From the NCBI RefSeq assembly GCF_003217255.1, contig NZ_QJTE01000002.1, positions 434,001 through 498,000 on the forward strand: 64,000 nt of DNA. Reading direction: 5' to 3'. This stretch comes from Pseudoroseicyclus aestuarii. Lineage in GTDB: Bacteria > Pseudomonadota > Alphaproteobacteria > Rhodobacterales > Rhodobacteraceae. Below the pieces are notes generated by a model, which saw only the letters and a program-made list of their open reading frames with translations, did no database searches and was not told where the DNA came from. The position numbers and the translations under genes were made by a program. Shown piece by piece: positions 25,265 through 35,455 of the stretch; position 1 is the stretch's first letter, and each line of letters starts with the position of its first letter.

Positions 25265-27835
25265 TCAGAACAGGTCCAGAAGCCGCCTGAGGTAGTCCCG
25301 CTCGCTCTCGGGGCGCTCCTGCTCGGCGGCGCGGCGGCGGATCTCGCCCAGCAGCTCCTGCGCCCGGCGGTCGGCATCCTCCCCCTCGAGCATGCCCTGC
25401 TCGGTGCCCGATCGCCCGCCCTCGCCAAGCTCGCGGCCCAGCGGGTCGCGCTGCGCCGGCTCAAGCCGGCCAGTCTCGCGGCCCGCCGCGCCATCCTCGC
25501 CGGGCTGACCGTCGCGGCGGGCATCCGCCATGGCCTGCCCGAGGTTGCGCATCCCCTCGCGCAGCGCGTCCATCGCCTCGGACTGGCGGTCGATGGCGCC
25601 GGCAAGATCGTCCTGCCGCAGCGCCTGCTCGGCCCCGTCCATCGCCTCTTCGGCCCGGTCCAGCGCGCCGCGCATCGCCTCGGCCGCCTCGCCGTCGAGG
25701 CCGGGAAGCTGGCCGCGCTGGCGGTCGAGTTCGTCCCGCAAGGCCTGCTGCTGGTCGGCTAGGCTGCCCGGACCCGTCTCATCGCCGGGGGCCTCGCCCG
25801 TCTCTGCGCCCGGCTGCTCGCCGGCCTGCCCGCCGCGCGGCCCCTTGCCGCCCTGTCCCTGCTGGCCGGGGGATCCGAACTGCTCCTGCAGGTCGCGGAA
25901 GGCCTGATCCGAGAGATCCTGCTGCTCGCGCAGCGTGTCGCCCAGCTGTTCCATGGATTGCTCGCCGGGGCCGCCTTCGCCCTGGCCCTGCGTGACCTGC
26001 AGGTTCTCCATCATCTGGTTGAGCTGCTCCATCAGCTCCTGCGCCTCGGCCATGCGGCCTTCTTCCATCAGCTGCTGGATGCGGTCCATCAGGGCCTGCA
26101 GCTCGTCCTGGGTGACCTCCATGCCCTCGCCCTGACCGGATTGCGGCCGGTCGGCCATCTCCTCGCCCGGCTCGGCGTTCCGGGCCAGCATGCTGAGGTA
26201 ATCCTGCGTCGCCTCGCGCAGCTCCTGCATCAGCTCCTGCACCTCTTCGGGCGAAGCGCCGTTGCGCATCGCCTCGGCCAGCCGCTCCTGCGCCCGCTCC
26301 AGCCGCTCGCGCGCGTCGCCCAGCGTCCCGTCCTCGAGCTGCACGGCCAGGTCCCAAAGCGCTTGGGCGATTTCCTCCTGCCCCTCGGCGGTCAACCCGC
26401 CGGGCGCATCGGCCAGCGCCTCCAGCCGGCGCAGGCTGACGCGCAGGCGCAGGTAGGTGGTCTGGTTGGGGAAAATCTCCTCGGGCCGGTAACTGGCGGC
26501 GCGCAAGAGGTCGAGGACGCGCCCCGCATTGCCGCGCGACCACAGAAGATCGCGCCGCTGCTCGATCACCGCGCGGGCGAGCGGCTGGAAGAAGCGGCGC
26601 CCCGGCAGCACGATCTCGCGCTGCTCGGAGGTGCCGCTCTGCCCCGCCGCGTCCTCGGCGGTCAGCTGGATCGTCACGGGCAGGTTGGCGAAGGGATGCT
26701 GCGAGAAATCCTCGGCCAGCACGCCCTCGATCTCGGTCCTGTCGCCGGTGAAGGGCATCGGCAGGTCGACGGTCAGAGGCTCCCGCGGATCGGGCTCTGT
26801 CGCAAGGCCGTGGCTGCGATCGACGCGCGCCGGGTCCAGCACGATGCGCGCGCTGCCCCCGGTCACGCCGTAATCGTCCGCGGCTTCGAAGGGCTGGCTC
26901 ATCTGCCCCTCGCCATCGACCTCGATCGGGCCGGTCAGCCGCGCCTCGGGCGCGCGGTCGGCCAGGACGGAGATCTCCCATTCGGCACCGCCCGGCCCGT
27001 CGATCGAGAGGGTCCCGGCCTGCGTCACGGCAAAATCCTGCGCCGCCGCGCTGGCAGGCTCGATATCCTCGGTGCGGCCCGAGACGGTCTCGGCCACGGT
27101 CAGCGCGCCGACCTCGCCATAAAGGCGCAGCGTCACGGCGCTGCCCTGCGGCACCTCGAGCGGGCCCGGCGGGATATCGGCGAGGTAGAGCGAGGGCAGG
27201 CCGGTATAGGCGGGCGGCTCGATCCAGCCCTCCCAGACCGGGCCCTGGGCCAGCTGCGCGCCGCCTCCGGGCGTCATCGTGGCGACGCTGCCCACCCGCC
27301 AGACAGAGCCGAAGAGCAGGGCCGTCACCACGAAGAGCAGGGCGATGTAGCGAAGGCCGAAAGGATCGCGGCTGTTGAGGCGCAGATTGCCCGGCACGGC
27401 GCGGGCGGCGCGGGTGCGCTGGGTCATCCGCTCGAGGTGCGCGCGCCACAGCCCCTCCGATCCGGCGTCCCCGCGCCCGACGGCCTGGCTGTCGGCCAGC
27501 GCCGCAATGGGCCGCCCCGGCATCGCGGCATCCAGCCGCTCCAGCGCCTCGGCGCGGCTCGGCCAGCGGAAACGCCAGAGGCCCCAGCCCAGCGCGCCCA
27601 GCGCGGCGAGCAGGGCCGCGACCAGCCAGCTCCAGACGAGTTCGATGGCAAGGCTGTCCTGCCAGCCGGCGATCAGCGGCGCCAGGGCCAGCGCGATCAC
27701 CACCCAGAGCGGCCAGAAGGCCCGCAGCGCCCGCTCGGCCACCATGCCGGCGCGCGTCCATGCCAGCGGCCGCCGCAGATGCGGCAGCGCGGTGCCCCCG
27801 GTGGGCTGGTCGGTCTGGCCGGTCTCGTCGGTCAG
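25265..27835 (-). CDS. DUF4175 (TIGR02302-like) membrane protein, probable CTG start
   Basis: This large protein (about 856 aa) has two hydrophobic segments near the N terminus and a third near residue 165. A beta-rich middle part follows, then a long helical C-terminal region with many Gln, Glu, Met and Gly residues (roughly 520-780). The first ATG at 27745 would give 826 aa, but the 30 codons before it encode LPHLRRPLAWTRAG, which reads as the genuine N terminus. The only start-like codon between the lysA stop and 27745 is CTG at 27835, with GGAG 10 nt upstream. The function is unknown. It follows lysA on the same strand. Confidence 0.8.
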   Translation of the reverse strand: MTDETGQTDQPTGGTALPHLRRPLAWTRAGMVAERALRAFWPLWVVIALALAPLIAGWQDSLAIELVWSWLVAALLAALGALGWGLWRFRWPSRAEALERLDAAMPGRPIAALADSQAVGRGDAGSEGLWRAHLERMTQRTRAARAVPGNLRLNSRDPFGLRYIALLFVVTALLFGSVWRVGSVATMTPGGGAQLAQGPVWEGWIEPPAYTGLPSLYLADIPPGPLEVPQGSAVTLRLYGEVGALTVAETVSGRTEDIEPASAAAQDFAVTQAGTLSIDGPGGAEWEISVLADRAPEARLTGPIEVDGEGQMSQPFEAADDYGVTGGSARIVLDPARVDRSHGLATEPDPREPLTVDLPMPFTGDRTEIEGVLAEDFSQHPFANLPVTIQLTAEDAAGQSGTSEQREIVLPGRRFFQPLARAVIEQRRDLLWSRGNAGRVLDLLRAASYRPEEIFPNQTTYLRLRVSLRRLEALADAPGGLTAEGQEEIAQALWDLAVQLEDGTLGDARERLERAQERLAEAMRNGASPEEVQELMQELREATQDYLSMLARNAEPGEEMADRPQSGQGEGMEVTQDELQALMDRIQQLMEEGRMAEAQELMEQLNQMMENLQVTQGQGEGGPGEQSMEQLGDTLREQQDLSDQAFRDLQEQFGSPGQQGQGGKGPRGGQAGEQPGAETGEAPGDETGPGSLADQQQALRDELDRQRGQLPGLDGEAAEAMRGALDRAEEAMDGAEQALRQDDLAGAIDRQSEAMDALREGMRNLGQAMADARRDGQPGEDGAAGRETGRLEPAQRDPLGRELGEGGRSGTEQGMLEGEDADRRAQELLGEIRRRAAEQERPESERDYLRRLLDLF

Positions 27836-27905
27836 GGCACTGGTGCTCCGGTCGCGGGGGGCCTCGCCATGGCGGGCCGGGCGGGGGATGGCGCGGCTCC
27901 GGCGG

Positions 27906-29171
27906 TCACAGCCACGCGGGGATGCTATCGCGGGCGATCATCTCCTCATAGGTCGGGCGGGCGCGGATAACCGCGAAGTGATTGCCCTGGACCAGCACCT
28001 CGGGGATCAGCGGCCGGGCGTTGTATTCGCCCGCCATGACCGCGCCATAGGCGCCGGCGCTGCGAAAGGCGACGAGATCGCCTTCGGCCATCGGCGGCAG
28101 GGCGCGGGCGCGGGCAAAGGTGTCGCCGGTCTCGCAGACCGGGCCGACCACGTCGTAGCTGCGCGCCTCGGCGCCCGGCGCGGGCTCCGCCAGCGGGACG
28201 ATGTCGTGGTGCGCGTCGTACATCGCCGGGCGCAGCAGGTCGTTCATCCCGGCGTCGAGGATCAGGAAATCGCGCCCCTCGCCGGCCTTGTCGTAGATCA
28301 CCCGGCTGACGAGGACCCCGGCGTTGCCGGCGATCAGGCGCCCCGGCTCGACCTCGATCTCGCAGCCCAGATGGCCGACGGTGCGCTGCACGAGCGCGCC
28401 GTAGTCGAAGGGCAGGGGCGGCGCCTCGTTGCTGCGGGTATAGGGGATGCCCAGGCCCCCGCCGAGGTCGATGCGGGCGATCTCGTGGCCCTGCTCGCGC
28501 AGCGCCTCGACCAGCGCCGCGACCTTGGAAAAGGCCGCCTCGAAGGGCCCCAGCTCGGTCAGCTGGCTGCCGATATGCACGTCGACCCCGACCACCCGCA
28601 GCCCCGGCAGGGCGGCGGCGCGGGCATAGACCTGCGAGGCCCGGGCGATCGGGATGCCGAACTTCGTCTCCGAGGTGCCGGTCGAGATCTTGGCATGGGT
28701 CTTGGCATCGACATCCGGGTTCACCCGGATCGTCACCGGCGCCACGGCCCCCATCCCGGCGGCGACCTCAGACAGCGCCTCCATCTCGGGCTCGCTCTCG
28801 AGGTTGAACTGCCGGATGCCGCCCTCCAGCGCCATCCGCATCTCGTCCCGCGTCTTGCCGACGCCGGAAAAGACGATCCGCTCGCCCGGCACGCCGGCGG
28901 CGCGGGCCCGCGCGTATTCCCCGCCCGAGACGATATCCATGCCTGCCCCGGCATCGCCCAGCAGCTTCAGGACCGCGACATTGCCCAGCGCCTTGACGGC
29001 GAAGCACACGAGGTGCGGCTGCCCCGTCAGCGCCTCCTGCATCACCTTCAGGTGCCGCAGCAAGGTTGCCGCCGAATAGACATAGACGGGGGTTCCGACC
29101 GCGGCCGCGATCTCATCCAGCGGCACCTCCTCGGCATGGAGGCGCCCGGCCTTGTAAAGGAAATGGTCCAT
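27906..29171 (-). CDS. lysA: Diaminopimelate decarboxylase
   Basis: LysA decarboxylates meso-diaminopimelate to lysine, the last step of the pathway. The 421-aa fold-III PLP enzyme has the PLP lysine as Lys60 in CFAVKALGN, the phosphate-binding glycines in DLGGGLGIPY, and the VCETGD motif of the dimer active site. The length is normal. A GGAGAGGCTG ribosome binding site precedes the ATG. With dapE and dapD further right, three lysine genes lie in this window. The order argH - lipoprotein - lysA is common in Rhodobacterales. Confidence 0.95.
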   Translation of the reverse strand: MDHFLYKAGRLHAEEVPLDEIAAAVGTPVYVYSAATLLRHLKVMQEALTGQPHLVCFAVKALGNVAVLKLLGDAGAGMDIVSGGEYARARAAGVPGERIVFSGVGKTRDEMRMALEGGIRQFNLESEPEMEALSEVAAGMGAVAPVTIRVNPDVDAKTHAKISTGTSETKFGIPIARASQVYARAAALPGLRVVGVDVHIGSQLTELGPFEAAFSKVAALVEALREQGHEIARIDLGGGLGIPYTRSNEAPPLPFDYGALVQRTVGHLGCEIEVEPGRLIAGNAGVLVSRVIYDKAGEGRDFLILDAGMNDLLRPAMYDAHHDIVPLAEPAPGAEARSYDVVGPVCETGDTFARARALPPMAEGDLVAFRSAGAYGAVMAGEYNARPLIPEVLVQGNHFAVIRARPTYEEMIARDSIPAWL

Positions 29172-29189
29172 CAGCCTCTCCCGCCGCCG

Positions 29190-29235
29190 GGGAAGGGGGC
29201 GCGCCCCCCTCCTTCATGTTTCGTCTAAATACTCA
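29190..29235. repeat. Intergenic repeat copy D (inverted, AAATACTC form)
   Basis: A GC palindrome (GGGGGCGCGCCCCC within 29195-29210) is followed by CTCCTTCATGTTTCGTCTAAATACTC at 29210-29235, described here by its ends: CTCCTTCATG and TAAATACTC. Read on the minus strand it gives GAGTATTTA, then GACGAAACATGAAGGAGG, matching the GGGATATTT block with its purine-rich follow-on in copies A, B and C. It lies between lysA and the small lipoprotein gene. Confidence 0.65.
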
Positions 29236-29270
29236 CTGCGCGCCGCTGGCGGGCGCGCCACGCCGGGGCC

Positions 29271-29440
29271 TCAAAGCCGAACCCCCGTCCTCATGCTGCC
29301 GCTGACGCTCAGCGTGCCGCCGCCGATCCGGGGCTGCGTCTCGACGGCCGGCGCGCCATAGGGCACGCGCCCACCGGCCTCTGGCGGGCCATCGGCGCCG
29401 CAGGCCGCGAGGATCAGCAGGGCGGGCAGGGCAAACCGGA

Positions 29441-29444
<4 letters not shown>
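29271..29444 (-). CDS. Small lipoprotein
   Basis: This 57-residue protein has a short signal peptide and a lipobox (LILAAC), so the mature lipoprotein begins at Cys15 and is only about 43 residues long. It has no recognisable domain; the mature part is rich in Gly and Pro. The ATG overlaps the argH stop (ATGA). A small lipoprotein between argH and lysA is a recurrent arrangement, as with the LptM-type lipoprotein next to lysA in enteric bacteria, but orthology is only a guess. Confidence 0.72.
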
Positions 29445-30847
<1,403 letters not shown>

Positions 30848-30887
30848 AGGTTCGTCCCTGCCGATCACGCCCCCCGAAGGAGGTTTC

Positions 30888-31442
30888 ATGCGCATCATTG
30901 CCGCCGCGGCTGTCTATCTTGCCGCAACGACCCTTGCAAACGCGCAGGACTGGGATCCCGCCCGCCTCGAGCCGCTTCTCGCGGGCGACATGCGCAAGCT
31001 CGCGCTGCACGAGGCGCCGATGGAGACCACCGAGGCCCCCTTCCAGAACGAGGAGGGGCAGGAGATGACCCTCGCCGATCTGGGCGAGGGCTGGCACCTG
31101 GTGAACTTCTGGGCGACATGGTGCGCCCCCTGCCGGGTCGAGATGCCGCATCTCGCCGCGCTGGGCGCCGAGATGGGCGGCGAGGGCTTCGACGTCGTCA
31201 CCATCGCCGTGGGCCGCAACGATCCCGCCGGCATGGCGGCCTTCCTCGAAGAGGCCGGGGCCGAGGCGCTGCCGCGCTACACCGACCCGCGCCAGGGCCT
31301 GTCGCGCCAGATGGGCATCCTCGGCCTGCCGGTGACCGTGATCCTCGACCCCGAGGGCCGCGAGGTCGCGCGGCTGCAGGGCGAAGCCGACTGGAACGCG
31401 CCGGAGGCGCGGGCGCTGATCGCCGAGATGACCGGCGGCTGA
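30888..31442 (+). CDS. TlpA-like thioredoxin-fold periplasmic protein
   Basis: This 184-aa protein has a signal peptide ending near LANAQ (residue 20) and a thioredoxin fold with the active site WCAPC at 78-82 and the cis-proline strand GLPVTVIL. TlpA-type proteins keep periplasmic thiols reduced, for example during cytochrome c or oxidase assembly. The ATG at 30888 has an ideal AAGGAGG site. The divergent neighbour is argH, an order seen often in alphaproteobacteria. It ends at repeat copy B. Confidence 0.9.
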   Translation: MRIIAAAAVYLAATTLANAQDWDPARLEPLLAGDMRKLALHEAPMETTEAPFQNEEGQEMTLADLGEGWHLVNFWATWCAPCRVEMPHLAALGAEMGGEGFDVVTIAVGRNDPAGMAAFLEEAGAEALPRYTDPRQGLSRQMGILGLPVTVILDPEGREVARLQGEADWNAPEARALIAEMTGG

Positions 31443-31452
31443 GGCGGCGCTG

Positions 31453-31521
31453 GGGGGCGCTGCCCCCGGCGGCCTGCGGCCGCTTCCCCCGGGATATTTT
31501 CGAAGAGAAGATGAGAGGGGG
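31453..31521. repeat. Intergenic GGGATATTT repeat, copy B
   Basis: A GGGGGC/GCCCCC hairpin (about 31453-31467) is followed by a CGGC-rich hairpin, then CCCCCGGGATATTTT (31486-31500), a purine-rich CGAAGAGAAGATGAGA and GGGGG ending at 31521. It has the same parts as copies A and C. It lies after the plus-strand thioredoxin gene and about 250 nt beyond the minus-strand cobL gene. Confidence 0.7.
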
Positions 31522-31777
31522 CCTGGGCCTTCATTTTTGACGTCGCCGCGCGGAGTCTGGGCGGCGGGGGCGCGATCCATGCTCACCGGGTGCTTGGTCA
31601 CGAGAGTCCCCGCATCCTCGCGAAGGCAAGAGGCCGCGATCTGTCGCGGGCAGCCGGGGGTGCCGGGCGGGGCGGGTCAAGCCAGGGTGGGCGCGGCCTT
31701 AGTCACCCGGGCGGCGCGCAGGGGGGGGAGCGGGTCGGGCCCTGCGGAGCCGGGGGCGACGCCGCAGGGCCTGCGGC
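31522..31777. other. Non-coding stretch between repeat B and cobL
   Basis: I see no gene in this stretch. It holds a hairpin close to the cobL end: CCCTGCGG (31740-31747) pairs with CCGCAGGG (31762-31769), a possible terminator of cobL on the minus strand, without a T-run. The remainder is G-rich without other recognisable sites. Confidence 0.5.
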
Positions 31778-32986
31778 TCATCGCTTGATCAGGCTCCATT
31801 GCATCACCGGCATCGCGGGGCGCCAGCCGGTCAGCCGGCCCACCGGCTCGGCCCGCGCGACGGCGATATGGGCGAGGCTGCCGCCGTACCGGGCGTAGAG
31901 CTGCATCAGCGCCGCTTCCGATTCCAGCGTCACGGCATTGGCGACCAGCCGGCCCAGCGGGCGCAGCGCGGCCCAGGCGGCCTCGAAGACGGGCTCCGAC
32001 AGCCCGCCGCCGATGAAGATCGCATCGGGCGCGGGCAGGGCGTCCAGCGCCTCCGGCGCCTCGCCCTCGACCAGTTCCAGCCGGGGCGTGCCGAGGGCGA
32101 GGGCATTGGCGGCGGCCGTGGCGCGGCGGTCGGCGCGCGGCTCGATCCCGATGGCGCGGGCATAGCGCGCCGCGCGCATCCACTCGATCGAGACGGAGCC
32201 GGAGCCCGAGCCGATGTCCCAGAGCAGCGCGCCGCGCATCGGCATCAGCTTGGCCAGCGTGGCGGCGCGCACCTCGCGCTTGGTCATCGTGCCGTCGGAC
32301 TGGAACAGGCTGTCCTCAAGCCCCGGCACGCGCGGGATCAGCGCCGCATCGGGCGCCGCGACGCAGTCGACGGCAAGGGTGTTGAAGGCCGGGACCTGGT
32401 GGTCCCAGCGTTCAGCCACGCCGTCGAAGCGCGCCTCCTCCCTGCCGCCCATGTTGGCCAGCACTGTCATCCGGCTTTGGCCGAAGCCGCGCTCGGTCAG
32501 GAAGGCGGCGATGCGGGCCGGCGTCTCGGCCCCCGTCGTCAGGATCAGCAGCTGGGCGTCGGGCTGGATGAAGGCGATCATCGTCTCGACCGGGCGGCCA
32601 TGGACGGTGAGCGTCTCCACGTCGGCAAGGCTCCAGCCCATCCGCACGGCAGCGAGCTGAAAGGCCGAAAGCTGCGGGTGGTAGGTGATCTCGGCCGGCG
32701 GAATGGCGCGGCCGATGCGCGCCCCGACCGAGAACCACAAGGGATCGCCCGTCACCAGCACCACGACGCGCCGCCCCTTCAGGCCCTGGATCGTGCCGAT
32801 CATCGCGTCGAAGGGGCCGGGCCAGGCAACGCGTTCGGCACCGATGCCGCGGGCGAGGTCATGGTGACGCTCTCCGCCGACGATGACCTCGGCAGCCTCG
32901 ACCACGGCGCGGGTGGCGGGGGTCAGGCCGTCGAGGCCCTCTTCGCCGATGCCGACGATATGCAGCCAGGCGGCGGTTGGGGTCAT
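31778..32986 (-). CDS. cobL: Precorrin-6Y C5,15-methyltransferase (decarboxylating)
   Basis: CobL methylates C5 and C15 of precorrin-6B and removes the acetate carboxyl in the aerobic cobalamin pathway, giving precorrin-8X. The 402-aa protein has an N-terminal tetrapyrrole methylase domain (VTGDPLWF at 78-85) and a C-terminal decarboxylating methylase domain with the SAM loop DIGSGSGSVSIEW at 257-269. The length is normal. The ATG at 32986 overlaps the stop of the cobH fusion (ATGA), so both products, which act in sequence, are made together. Confidence 0.93.
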   Translation of the reverse strand: MTPTAAWLHIVGIGEEGLDGLTPATRAVVEAAEVIVGGERHHDLARGIGAERVAWPGPFDAMIGTIQGLKGRRVVVLVTGDPLWFSVGARIGRAIPPAEITYHPQLSAFQLAAVRMGWSLADVETLTVHGRPVETMIAFIQPDAQLLILTTGAETPARIAAFLTERGFGQSRMTVLANMGGREEARFDGVAERWDHQVPAFNTLAVDCVAAPDAALIPRVPGLEDSLFQSDGTMTKREVRAATLAKLMPMRGALLWDIGSGSGSVSIEWMRAARYARAIGIEPRADRRATAAANALALGTPRLELVEGEAPEALDALPAPDAIFIGGGLSEPVFEAAWAALRPLGRLVANAVTLESEAALMQLYARYGGSLAHIAVARAEPVGRLTGWRPAMPVMQWSLIKR

Positions 32987-34566
32987 GCGGGGCCTTTCGC
33001 AAGCGCGCCTATGGCGGCGGCGGCCATGGAGGGTCCGCCGCGCCGTCCGCGCAGTGTGATGAAATCGCAGCCGCGCGGATCGGCAGAGAGCTCGGCCTTG
33101 CTTTCGGCGGCGCCGACGAAGCCGACCGGAAAGCCGAGGATCAGCGCCGGTTTCGGCCAGCCCTTGTCGAGGCCTTCGAGCAGGTGGAACAGCGCGGTGG
33201 GCGCATCGCCTATGGCGACCACGGCACCTTCGAGGCGGTCCTGCCACAGCTCCGTCGCCGCGGCCGAGCGGGTGGTGCCGAGGGCGCGGGCCATGGGCGC
33301 CGTCGCCGGATCATTCAGCGTGACGATGACCTCGCTGCGCAGGTCGCGGCGGATCAGCCCGGCGGCGACCATCTCGCAGTCGCAGATCACCGGGGCGCCT
33401 GCCGCCAGCGCCCTGCGCCCCGCCTCTACCGCGCCGGGCGAGACGGACAGGCGGTCGGCGATATCGGGCATCCCGCAGGCCTGGATCAGCCGGAGGGCCA
33501 GATCGGCGAGGCCGTCCGGAAACCGCTCCAGCCGCGCTTCGCGGCGGACGGCGGCGACGCTCGCCTCGTCGATGGCGGCGGGGTCCTTGAGGTAGGGGCG
33601 CATGGGCTTGCGGGGGGTGGGCCGTGGGACGGCCTGCACTTTGGGCCGCGATGTCTCTGCGGCTTGTCTCAGAGCGGCCTCGTGGCCCACGCCGAGGATC
33701 CAGGCCTCTTCGGTCTCCACGAGATCCCGCTCTTCTTCGCTCATCTCGGGCGCCGGGTCGAAGAGCGGAGCGAGTTCGTTCTTGCGGTCCATTTCGGCAA
33801 GGGCATCGGCCAGGACGCGAACCTGAGCCGCGTCGAGAATCTCGCCCTCTGAGCGTGACGCAGCGACGGCATCCTTGACCAAGGCGGGATAGATTTCCGC
33901 AAGCACCAGTGCGGCCTTGGGCGCCTTCAGCCCCGTTTCGAAGGGCCAGACCTTGCAATGCGGCTTCAGCCGCGGGTCCTGCCGGAGGGCCTGAAGGGCC
34001 GGCAGCCCCATCAGCACCTGCGATCCGACCGAGCCGTTGTAGAAGAGCTGCCAGACCGACTTTGCGCTGGGCGCCTTGAGATCCGTCAACCGTCTTTGCG
34101 GAGGGTAATCCGCGCCGCTGTGGACTGGCTTTTGGGTCGAGACGCCGGGGATGTCGTGGCTTGCCTCCCGGCCCCAGAAGGGGCCGAGCCCGTCGAAAAG
34201 TTCGTTCACGCACCCCGCGACCGCGAAGCGGTTGTTGCCGTTGTCGGGCCTGTCCTCGATCTTTTCGTGAAGCCAGGCCCAGAGATCGAGCGCGCTGTCC
34301 GAGCCGGTGATCTTTCGGGCCGCTCCCTGCGGATAGCCGAAGGCGAAATCGAAGCAGGCCAGCGTCTTGCGGCCCTGCGCGACTTCCCCGGCAAGAAGCT
34401 CCGCCAGGTGGGTCCTGGCCTCGGTCCGGGTGCGGAAATACACCGGCGCCGAGGCGAGGCCGTCGCGCACCACGGCAATCCAGATTGCATTGCCCGAGGG
34501 TTTGGCGGGGCTGCGGCTGCCCGCGGCGGACCAGTCCACCACGACATGGGTGTCGAAGAGGCTCAT
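32983..34566 (-). CDS. Fusion: VDWSA-type domain + precorrin-8X methylmutase (CobH) with altered active site
   Basis: This 527-aa product has two parts. Residues 1-305 or so belong to a DUF429-like family (VVVDWSA at 8-14, FDFAFGYP at 72-79) sometimes annotated as molybdopterin guanine dinucleotide synthesis, of unproven function. Residues 322-527 align with CobH, which moves a methyl group from C11 to C12 of precorrin-8X. Compared with Paracoccus CobH, the active-site Tyr14 is Asp333 and His43 is Gln362; the rest (GAPVICD, GNTRSAA-like GTTRSAA, FPVGFVGAAESK) is intact. No ribosome binding site precedes Met322, which argues for one chain. The N-terminal half looks less GC-rich than its neighbours. 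Confidence 0.78.
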   Translation of the reverse strand: MSLFDTHVVVDWSAAGSRSPAKPSGNAIWIAVVRDGLASAPVYFRTRTEARTHLAELLAGEVAQGRKTLACFDFAFGYPQGAARKITGSDSALDLWAWLHEKIEDRPDNGNNRFAVAGCVNELFDGLGPFWGREASHDIPGVSTQKPVHSGADYPPQRRLTDLKAPSAKSVWQLFYNGSVGSQVLMGLPALQALRQDPRLKPHCKVWPFETGLKAPKAALVLAEIYPALVKDAVAASRSEGEILDAAQVRVLADALAEMDRKNELAPLFDPAPEMSEEERDLVETEEAWILGVGHEAALRQAAETSRPKVQAVPRPTPRKPMRPYLKDPAAIDEASVAAVRREARLERFPDGLADLALRLIQACGMPDIADRLSVSPGAVEAGRRALAAGAPVICDCEMVAAGLIRRDLRSEVIVTLNDPATAPMARALGTTRSAAATELWQDRLEGAVVAIGDAPTALFHLLEGLDKGWPKPALILGFPVGFVGAAESKAELSADPRGCDFITLRGRRGGPSMAAAAIGALAKGPA

Positions 34567-34657
34567 GGTCTCAGCCTGCGCCGCAGCACGGTGTGGCCGA
34601 GGGGGCGCCCGGCATGGGGACCGGGCGCAGGAGAGGCGGGCGGTTGCATGCGGGGGC

Positions 34658-34852
34658 TCAGGCCCTGCGCGCCTCGCGGCGGATGCGCAGCCGATGGCGC
34701 AGCGCCGTGCCGCCGGCGACGAGCACGGCCAGCACCAGCGCGGCGACGGCGACGTAATGGGTATGATCGCCCGCCTCGGCGACATGGCCGGGATGGGCCG
34801 CGGCGGCGACGGGGGTGAGCGCCGCGAGGGCGAGGGTCAGGATATGGCGCAT
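34658..34852 (-). CDS. Small HPGH membrane protein (DUF6732-like)
   Basis: This 64-aa protein has a signal-peptide-like start, the sequence HPGH directly after it, further histidines (GDHTHY), one transmembrane segment (about 32-52) and a basic tail. It resembles the DUF6732 proteins that lie beside cobalamin or cobalt-transport genes in Rhodobacterales. A metal-related role is an inference from the histidines and the neighbours. I looked for a cobalamin riboswitch in the 188 nt upstream and did not find one. Confidence 0.7.
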   Translation of the reverse strand: MRHILTLALAALTPVAAAAHPGHVAEAGDHTHYVAVAALVLAVLVAGGTALRHRLRIRREARRA

Positions 34853-35041
34853 GGGAACCTCTTGCGGTCTGGCCAGGAGCAGAGAGCGGCAGGGCCGGCG
34901 CCGGTGGCGCTATCGAGCGATCCCCGGTGCGGGGCGATCCTCGGGCCGTCGATCTCTCTGGCCGCTGGGGCTTCGTCTGCCGTGATTGATAGGGGCAGGC
35001 GGGCGGCGGCGCAAATGCCGCGCGCCGCCCGGCGCGGCGCC

Positions 35042-35410
35042 CTAGCTTGCGGCGTTCGCGGCGATGACGGCGGCGGTGTCGACGCCCCAAGCCAGCGGGT
35101 AGGCGGTGCCGTTCAGCTCGACCGTGCCGCTGCCGCCGGGCGAGAGGCGGAAGACGCGCGTTCCGTAAAGGCCGGTGATCACCGTCTCGCCGCCGACGGT
35201 GGCGAGGGTGCCGGTGTCGCCGTCAGAGCAGATCGTCGCGGCATCGCCGCAGGGGGTGAAGCTGTAGGTCTCGACCTCGCCCTCGACCTCTCCGGCCACG
35301 GCCGAGATCGGCCCGGCGGTGGGCGAGGGCGCGGAGCCGGGCAGGCCGGCGCAGGCGGACAGCGTGGTCAGCGCGGCAAGGGCCGACAGGACGAGGGGCA
35401 TGCGGGTCAT
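35042..35410 (-). CDS. Putative lipoprotein
   Basis: This 122-aa protein has a signal peptide with a lipobox (TLSAC, Cys20). The mature part has two further cysteines (PCGDAATIC) that may form a disulfide, and a short beta-rich body. No family was recognised. The ATG at 35410 gives the lipoprotein signal directly. A tandem repeat of about 25 bp lies just upstream (35456-35555), between this gene and the mutL end, in or near its 5' region. Confidence 0.75.
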   Translation of the reverse strand: MTRMPLVLSALAALTTLSACAGLPGSAPSPTAGPISAVAGEVEGEVETYSFTPCGDAATICSDGDTGTLATVGGETVITGLYGTRVFRLSPGGSGTVELNGTAYPLAWGVDTAAVIAANAAS

Positions 35411-35455
35411 CGGGGGCCTCCGGCGGATGGTGTCCCGGCACCCTAGCCTCGCCCC

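Noticed and set aside
27375-29228. A 617-codon open frame on the plus strand opposite lysA and DUF4175
   Set aside because: Composition and lack of domains mark it as a shadow of the two minus-strand genes, which have clear family signatures.
31443-31777. tRNA or small gene in the gap between the TlpA-like gene and cobL
   Set aside because: No cloverleaf, no T-loop GGTTCxAxTCC motif and no plausible short gene; only repeat B and a hairpin were found.
32983-33603. A separate cobH gene starting at Met322 of the fusion
   Set aside because: The frame is open through the whole 527 codons, and no ribosome binding site lies before this ATG. A separate start cannot be excluded, but the fusion is the simpler reading.
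34853-35041. Cobalamin riboswitch upstream of the small HPGH gene
   Set aside because: I looked for the B12-box and the GGGAA and ACTG elements on the minus strand. Only weak pieces (GCCAGACCGC, GCGCCACCGG) were seen, and they do not form the usual core.
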